NCBI GenBank assembly: GCA_030035585.1 | Contig: CM057462.1 | Location: 119,159,234-119,223,233 of the forward strand | Length of the DNA stretch: 64,000 nucleotides | Source: Dugong dugon | Lineage: Eukaryota; Chordata; Mammalia; Sirenia; Dugongidae | Reading direction: 5' to 3' | In this document: positions 58,222 to 64,000 of the stretch, piece after piece | How positions within the stretch are numbered: position 1 is the first letter of the stretch | Layout: every line of letters starts with the position of its first letter | The notes under the pieces: generated by a model | Database searches by the model: none | Seen by the model: the letters and a program-made list of their open reading frames with translations, nothing else | Told to the model about the DNA's origin: nothing | Translations under genes and position numbers: made by a program

Positions 58222-59257
58222 GTCTCACAAGTGTCCTCTAGTATTAATTGGCAATAAGGATTTTGACCCAATTGTGATATGTTGGAGGTGCAAAAGGGGT
58301 GAAACAAGAACTACAACACCTCAATATCCGAAAGCATAAGAACATGCATAAGGTGACTAATATGTAGTAGTAATTACAAAGAGGTCTTTAAAAATAATTA
58401 TATTGATCACTACCTTATGCTGATTTCCTGAGATCAAGTATAGTTTATAATACAAGGAAGAAGAAAAAAAAACTCAAATGGTAACAAACTAAAACTAAAG
58501 AATAAATGAAGGTGTTGATTACTTTTTCATATTCTTTGATCCTAAAAATTCCAAATTCCTAACAAAAACAATTTTTCTACTTCAGACTAAAAGTTCTGGT
58601 TGAAAACAAACAACAACAACAACAAAAATTTGTGTTACAAATAACTCAGATTGTAAAAACTGAATAAACAAAATGTTTTCTTTTGGGGAAAAAGAGACTT
58701 TTCTGGGAAGTAATATTTAAATGGAAATAACTTTTAACATAAACTTTGAATTTGAACATACCAGTACAAGGCTAAATAATAAAAAATTACCCCTTGAATA
58801 ACCAAAATAGCATGTTATTTTAAAATATGTCCATTTTCAATAGCATTCATGTAATATTTATACTGTCTAGGAGAAGATACCTCTTACTTTTAAGCCTATA
58901 ATTTCATATAAAAAATACAGAAATCACTAAGTAACTTGGTTCACAACAATTTAATTCCATGCTTAGTATTCACTCGGGGAAATAAATGATCACTTGGCCA
59001 GCAGTTTGAGCGTGTAATTTATGGTAACATCTTCCCAAATCTAAGTTTAGCAATGTTACTAAGACAGTAGACAATTTGAACAGAAATTTTACTCCTCTAT
59101 GCTTCTGTCCTTTATGTATATATGATATGATGTCAATAAATATACAGTTTAATATTTTTGTAAACTACCCATATGAAACACAGAGCTTTATGACACAGCT
59201 AAGAAACCACTCAGTAGTCCAAAGAAACTTACCCTGATTAATAAGGACCTATTTTGG
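58222..59257. other. Intron, AT-rich
   Basis: A short CAA triplet run (58612-58626) is the only simple structure seen. Confidence 0.5.
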
Positions 59258-59412
59258 AAACCCTGGTGGCATAGTTGTTAAGAGCTACAGCTGCTAACCA
59301 AAAGGCTAGCAGTTCGAATCCACCAGGCTCTCCTTGGAAACCATCTGGGGCAGTTCTACTCTGTCTTATAGGGTTGCTATGAAACGGAATTGACTTGAGG
59401 CATCGGGTTTTT
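59258..59412 (+). mobile_element. AfroSINE, first of a head-to-tail pair
   Basis: It runs from 'ggaaaccctggtggcatagt' to 'cttgaggcatcgggttttt', with box B 'gttcgaatcc' present. Confidence 0.9.
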
Positions 59413-59423
59413 AAACTTAGACT

Positions 59424-59583
59424 GGCACCCTGGTGGCACAGTGGTTAAAAGCTCACCTGCTAACCAAATGGTCTGCAGTTCGGCAGTTCGAATCCACCAA
59501 CTGCTCCTTGGAAACCCTAAGGGGCAGTTCTACTCTGTCCTATAGGGTCGCTGTGAGTAGGAATCGACTCGACGGTAATGGGT
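59424..59583 (+). mobile_element. AfroSINE, second of a head-to-tail pair
   Basis: It runs from 'ggcaccctggtggcacagtg' to 'actcgacggtaatgggttt', close to consensus but with a small 'gcagttcg' duplication near box B (59475-59490). Flanks 'ttaaacttaga' (59411-59421) and 'ttaaaattaga' (59584-59594) differ at one base. Confidence 0.9.
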
Positions 59584-60499
59584 TTAAAATTAGATTTGAA
59601 GTTATTCATGCCTATTGTTGCCACTCTGTTTTGACTATCAGAGTGCTTCTTAGCACACATAATACAGAAAGCGAAGTAATTTGTCTTACTAATTTCTGGC
59701 CTTAATATCAAAAACTTTAAAAATCTAAGTGTTAAATGTTATGTAAAGCTCATGGAGTTCTTTTTCACTCCAGAAGAGTCATTATTATTCTACAAATTAC
59801 ACGATATAATAATTATTTAAAACTGAATCATAGTGCATGTACATAAGATTGAATACTTCTATCTATCTAATATTTGAGGAAACAAATTCATTTAAAACAC
59901 AGAAAGATGAATTAAAAATAACACCATTATTCAATCAAATAGAGTGATAATGGTAAAAAAGTACATTTTCTAATGTGATTTCTACTAATAATACATGAAA
60001 TAACAAAGGATCCACACGGCCATACTGTAATGAAGTATCAATCTACACTTCTAAATAGGTCTGAAATCAGCAGAAAATTTGAAGTAACTGTCTTTGACAT
60101 TTGGATAGCCAAAAGTTTCTTAGATACAGATACTTTCAATTTTGGCATTTCCTGGTTTTTGTCTTATTCTTTATGGTGACCTAGAATCCTTTAGTTCTGC
60201 CTCTGTATTTCAATATCTACTTGAAAATATAACAAATAGTATATAAAATGTAATAAATCACCAAGAGGAAATGGCCATTTAAACATTCCATGCACTTAAT
60301 ATTTTTCATATCAAAATGAGCAGAAATATTATACAGTGATCTTATTCTTTTACTGTTATTAAAATACTGATAAATGATCATTCTTTTCACGGAATTTTAA
60401 TCATCTAAATTGAAATACAAGTATCTTATGATGTTTCATATACCTTACTAATATTTTTGCCACTTAATGTCAAAGCTATTTGAAGGTGATTATCTGAGG

Positions 60500-60740
60500 A
60501 GTAAGGTAATCCTGGATTTAGATGCAAAGGAAGTGCGTTTAGTTCTTGGATTTTACCATTTGTTAACGATATGATTCTTAGCAAGTGTTTTAACATCTTT
60601 GAGTTTCAATTTTCTCAAGTATATAATGCTGATATTAATACCTACTCTTATCTATCTTCAAGGAATATTGCAAACCTCAGAGGAGGAAATGTTTTAAAAA
60701 TGACTTTAATATTCTGATGAGATTTGTAATCCTTTAGCAT
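60500..60740 (+). mobile_element. MIR SINE
   Basis: 'cttagcaagtgttttaacat' followed by 'aatttctcaagtatataatg' style text follows the MIR order, strongly diverged. Confidence 0.6.
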
Positions 60741-61496
60741 TATCATTAGAATTTTATTCATGTACACAATAATTTTAGAAATGCTGCTATGAAAAACTCA
60801 ATTTTCTTCCTTATAGACTAAAGAACACTGTGTAGCACAGAATGTCTTACCCTAAAAAATGTCTTTGAGATGTACAAAGCAGAACTCCTGAAGCAAACTT
60901 GTAGTAAAAACAGCACAAGTGGAAAGCAGGTGGCTAACTGGCTATAGTAACTCAGTCAGGACAACCTGAGGACGTTTTTCTGAACATAGTTTTCTCATTT
61001 GTTTAATAATGGGGTACTAGATAATGTCAAAGTTTCCTTCTGTCTCTGAAATGATTATATTACCTAATGAAAAATTCACTTGCTTGATTTTTTACATGTA
61101 TTATTATTAGAAGCTGAGCCAACACCTGAAGCAGGCATTTTAAAATCTTCTAAAACATACGATTGACCAGTGCTATCATTAGTGTTTTAAATTGTTCATG
61201 TATATTCTGTGACATTTTAGCTCCTTGGAATGGGGATAAGTGTTTCTTCCACTACTATATTAAATGGGTTAGAAATATTAGATTTAGTTATTTTTAAATT
61301 CTAAGTTTTCCTTTACATTCTAGGTGATTATTTGATAGCCTGTCAAAATGGCAGAAAAGAAACTCTGTTGAATAGGATGGACTGTGAATGACAACAGCAA
61401 CAAAAAATACATTCATATTTTAATAGGTAAGAAATAAATATATAATTTGATTATATTGGTCTAAACTGAAGCTCAAGAAACAAGAATCAAAATTAC

Positions 61497-61541
61497 CTGT
61501 CTTCCCTTAAGACCCTTCTTTCCACGCATCCCAGGAATGCC
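61497..61541 (-). CDS. COL24A1: Collagen triple-helix exon, 45 bp (most N-terminal in window)
   Basis: On the minus strand the exon follows an acceptor 'ctatatctag' and precedes the donor 'gtaatttt'. It reads GIPGMRGKKGLKGRQ, five perfect Gly-X-Y triplets in phase 0. The KKGLKGR stretch is strongly basic; this is an observation only, with no binding function implied. An intron of about 16 kb, containing two RTE copies, two SINEs of the tandem pair and an MLT1-like LTR, separates it from the next exon. I saw no intervening exon in that intron, but an exon shorter than 54 bp could be missed by eye. The next upstream exon lies beyond 64000. Confidence 0.85.
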
Positions 61542-62109
61542 CTAGATATAGAAAAATCAAAAGTAAATTATTTGTTGAATAAATGAATGAATTAGATAGT
61601 ACAAATCTTTTCCTCTCGAACATCAATCAATGAAGTATGATGAAGAGAGAAATAAATTGTTCTATAAACAGGTGTTACATTCAGAAAAGCTGCAATATAT
61701 TAGTTTAACTGAAGTTGAAACTATGGTTGCTTATCTGTGGCCCTCTTCTTTTTTCATAACAAAATGTGGATTTTATTCAGGAATCCACCTCATCTGCACT
61801 TCCAAACCCCGGTGACAGTTATCTGTCTAGAGCAAAACACATGACCAAAGTTGGCTCAACCAGACAAACAAGAAAGTCTCATTTCCATACCTAAGGGACA
61901 GTACCCTCCTCTCTCTCTCTCTGCCTGGACATAAAAAAATAGACGTTTAGCCCTTGAATTGGCAATCTTGCAATCATAGTGGAAACCAGCCTTAACGTGA
62001 AGCCAGCATCGAGAAAGGTAAAGCAGAAACAAGGACGATGTTATCACTGAACTCGAGATCATATTGTGCTCAGATCCCACCCAACCTATGGATTTCTGGT
62101 CATGTAAGA

Positions 62110-62365
62110 AGCAGTAGGACATAGTACTTAAGCTTCCAGGCTTTGGAACTGGAATACCTGTGTTCAGGCTCTGCACTTTCTACCTGTATATGGTCTTAGA
62201 CAAGTTACCTTCTCTCTGTGTGTCTTATCTTCTTCATCTATAATGAAAGTAATAATAGTACCTACCTCATTGGGTTTTATGAGCATTAAAGTAGTTACTC
62301 CACATAAAGTACTTTGCATAGTGCCCTGTATACATATAGCCGTTCACTAATTCATTTACTATTAT
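62110..62365 (+). mobile_element. MIR SINE
   Basis: 'ttagacaagttaccttctct', 'aataatagtacctacctcat' and 'gtactttgcatagtgccctg' give a clear, near full-length MIR. Confidence 0.85.
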
Positions 62366-63359
62366 AAGCATCGCTTTTAGAAATTTCCTTATTTTTAAGC
62401 CTGCTTGAGTTGGGGCTTTCTGTTACTTGAAGTCCAAAGCCTGCTAACTGATATAATCACTTTAAGATTTGTTATCATTTACAAGCCTTAGAGATTAAGA
62501 AAGGTGTTAGAACAATGTCCTTGGGATTGATAGTACATATCAGATAAATTAGAAAATATCACTAGTTGAAGATGTGCATTCACTTTCAGGTCAACAGCGT
62601 TAGACAAATACTCAGCTGATGTCTCAGATTATCAGAAGAAAATTCATAGGTGACCAATAGGACTCACTGCACAAGGACTTCATGCATCTTTATATAATAC
62701 AGCCAATCATTTTTATAAACAATAGGTTAATTTTTTTCCTCAAACTTCAGTATCTTCACTAAATCTAAGCAGAAACCTAAGGGTAGTACAGACAGAACTA
62801 CAAAAGCATTTTTATTTCATATAAATATGCATATGTACAATATTAACTTCCAGAAATAACTTTTTCTTTTCATTTGTTTTCGGAAGGGACTAACATTATT
62901 ATTTTCTATTTCCCTCTATTTAAATGTTTTGTAACATAATAATGACACATACTTAGCTATACCATTCATGATTTTAACAATAATTTTGATGTAGTCAAAT
63001 AAAATTGGGATACGGTCTCATGACAGGCACAGGATTAGGAAGTGATCTTAATGCATTGAGACAAATATTGATTTTTTCAAATAGAGTCGTCAATATTAGT
63101 GTGATTGCAGGTAATATGCCTGCTGATGGTCAGTATCAACACTGGGCTTAAGATATTTAAATCCAAGATGACAATATTGTGCAAGGACATATAACTTTGG
63201 TTTATTTATTACATCATTTCATCATTTACTAGAAATAAGTTCATGCCAAAAAGTCAGGAAAGGATTGTATCACGAGCAGAATAATTAACAATGTAAGCTA
63301 GATATACTCCTTTGGGTCAATAAAAAGCCGTTCATTTCTTTGCTTAATAAATTGTAGAC

Positions 63360-63541
63360 ACCAAACACCAGACCCATTGCCATCAAGCTAATTTTGACCC
63401 ATGGCGACCCTGTAGGACAGAATATAACCACCCCATAGGGTTTCTAAGGCTGTAAATCTTTACAGAAGTAGACTGGTGGGTTTGAACTGCTGATCTTTCC
63501 GTTAGCAGCTGAGCACTTAACCACTGTGCAACCAGGGCTCT
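63360..63541 (-). mobile_element. AfroSINE
   Basis: It runs from 'caccaaacaccagacccatt' to 'tgtgcaaccagggctc', the long variant in minus orientation. Confidence 0.88.
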
Positions 63542-64000
63542 AAACTGGATACATCATCTATTAATCTGCATCACTGAAAGGCTCAGTGGCTTAGTTGTGG
63601 CATCATGTTGAAGATACTTTTTGCTACTGAGAGAAATTACTTGTTATGTTCACCAAGAGAAAATCTTCACCTTATCCCACCTAAGGCTGAACTTTTTGAT
63701 TGTTACTATAGCACATTTAAATGCTTTGAACATTTCTCCTCTGTAGGGGCATTCACAAGTAATCACAAAAAATAATCACAAAAAAAAAAAATATGATTTA
63801 ATTCTGTCATGCTTAAACCTATGTATTTGAAAAACTCATTTAGCAAATAATCTGGTTCACTTTCACTTGCAAAAATCATTTTCCAGAAATGAAAAATTTA
63901 GCCTGCACTATAGTCCTGTAATGGCAGAGATGAAATTTAAATTCTAAATATGATTTTCTAATTTCAAACTTTATGATAATGTATTAACATTGTTTAATTC

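Larger units (their letters stand above)
33526..61541 (-). other. COL24A1: Segment of a fibrillar-type collagen gene (probable COL24A1), eight exons and introns
   Basis: Eight minus-strand exons of 54 or 45 bp add up to 405 bp, or 135 residues making 45 uninterrupted Gly-X-Y triplets. All begin with a Gly codon after an AG acceptor and end before a GT donor, so any exon can be joined to the next in phase 0. Such 54/45-bp phase-0 exons are known from fibrillar collagens. Introns range from 75-400 bp in the 37.0-37.8 kb cluster to about 16 kb between 61497 and 45529. The assignment to alpha-1(XXIV) rests on remembered sequence and the large introns; COL27A1 or another fibrillar chain is the main alternative. 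The N-propeptide, C-propeptide, promoter and 3' UTR are all outside the window. Confidence 0.72.

Noticed and set aside
61630..61815. 60-61 codon open frames in introns
   Set aside because: Chance length, no recognisable motifs, no supportive context.
1..64000. CRISPR arrays, operons or other prokaryotic systems
   Set aside because: The sequence is mammalian; direct repeats here are transposon copies and target duplications, with no regular spacer pattern.

Overview
This window is non-coding-rich mammalian DNA, almost certainly from an afrotherian and most likely an elephant or close relative. The main evidence is the SINE content. At least fifteen copies or fragments belong to one tRNA-derived SINE family with a tRNA-like head (box B GTTCGAATCC), a body around 'cctatggggcagttctactctgtcctatagggt', and a tail like 'gactcgacggcaatgggtttgg'. 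I recognise this as AfroSINE. It sits alongside RTE (BovB-like) LINEs whose 3' tail the SINE shares, plus L1 copies of the type seen in elephants. Everything here is read by eye, and repeat family names come from memory.

Host gene. Eight short exons on the minus strand, between 33526 and 61541, encode uninterrupted Gly-X-Y triplets. They are 54 or 45 bp, all phase 0, each with AG acceptor and GT donor. This is the exon pattern of a fibrillar-type collagen. The peptides best match my memory of the alpha-1(XXIV) chain, so I call COL24A1 (not verified). Protein order runs from high to low coordinates: 61541-61497, 45529-45476, 43603-43559, 37810-37757, 37679-37635, 37393-37340, 37074-37021, 33579-33526. 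The last exon ends in a donor, so positions 1-33525 look like part of a very long downstream intron and 61542-64000 part of the upstream intron.

Transposon layers. (1) 1-8610: AfroSINEs, including one inside another, plus old L2, L1M and LTR-like fragments and an RTE 3' end. (2) 8615-15168: a complete but dead class III endogenous retrovirus (ERVL). It has two ~551-554 bp LTRs, a tRNA-Leu primer site, degenerate gag and pol, a dUTPase after integrase, no env, and a 5-bp target duplication. (3) 16099-28564: an old 5'-truncated L1 split first by an AfroSINE and then by a full-length ~8 kb L1 (19109-27115) flanked by 15-bp target duplications. (4) 28565-64000: the collagen exons in introns littered with L2, MIR, AfroSINE and RTE. 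A 2.7 kb RTE (46010-48714) has split a MIR element.

Working together. The only gene likely to make protein is the collagen; every long open frame elsewhere is a decayed transposon remnant or chance. All the large elements (ERVL, both L1s, the two longest RTEs) lie antisense to the gene, as expected for insertions tolerated in introns. I found no evidence of a previously undescribed biological system. The most interesting points are the readable insertion histories, the L1 5' and 3' UTR structure, and oppositely oriented SINEs around a four-exon collagen cluster.
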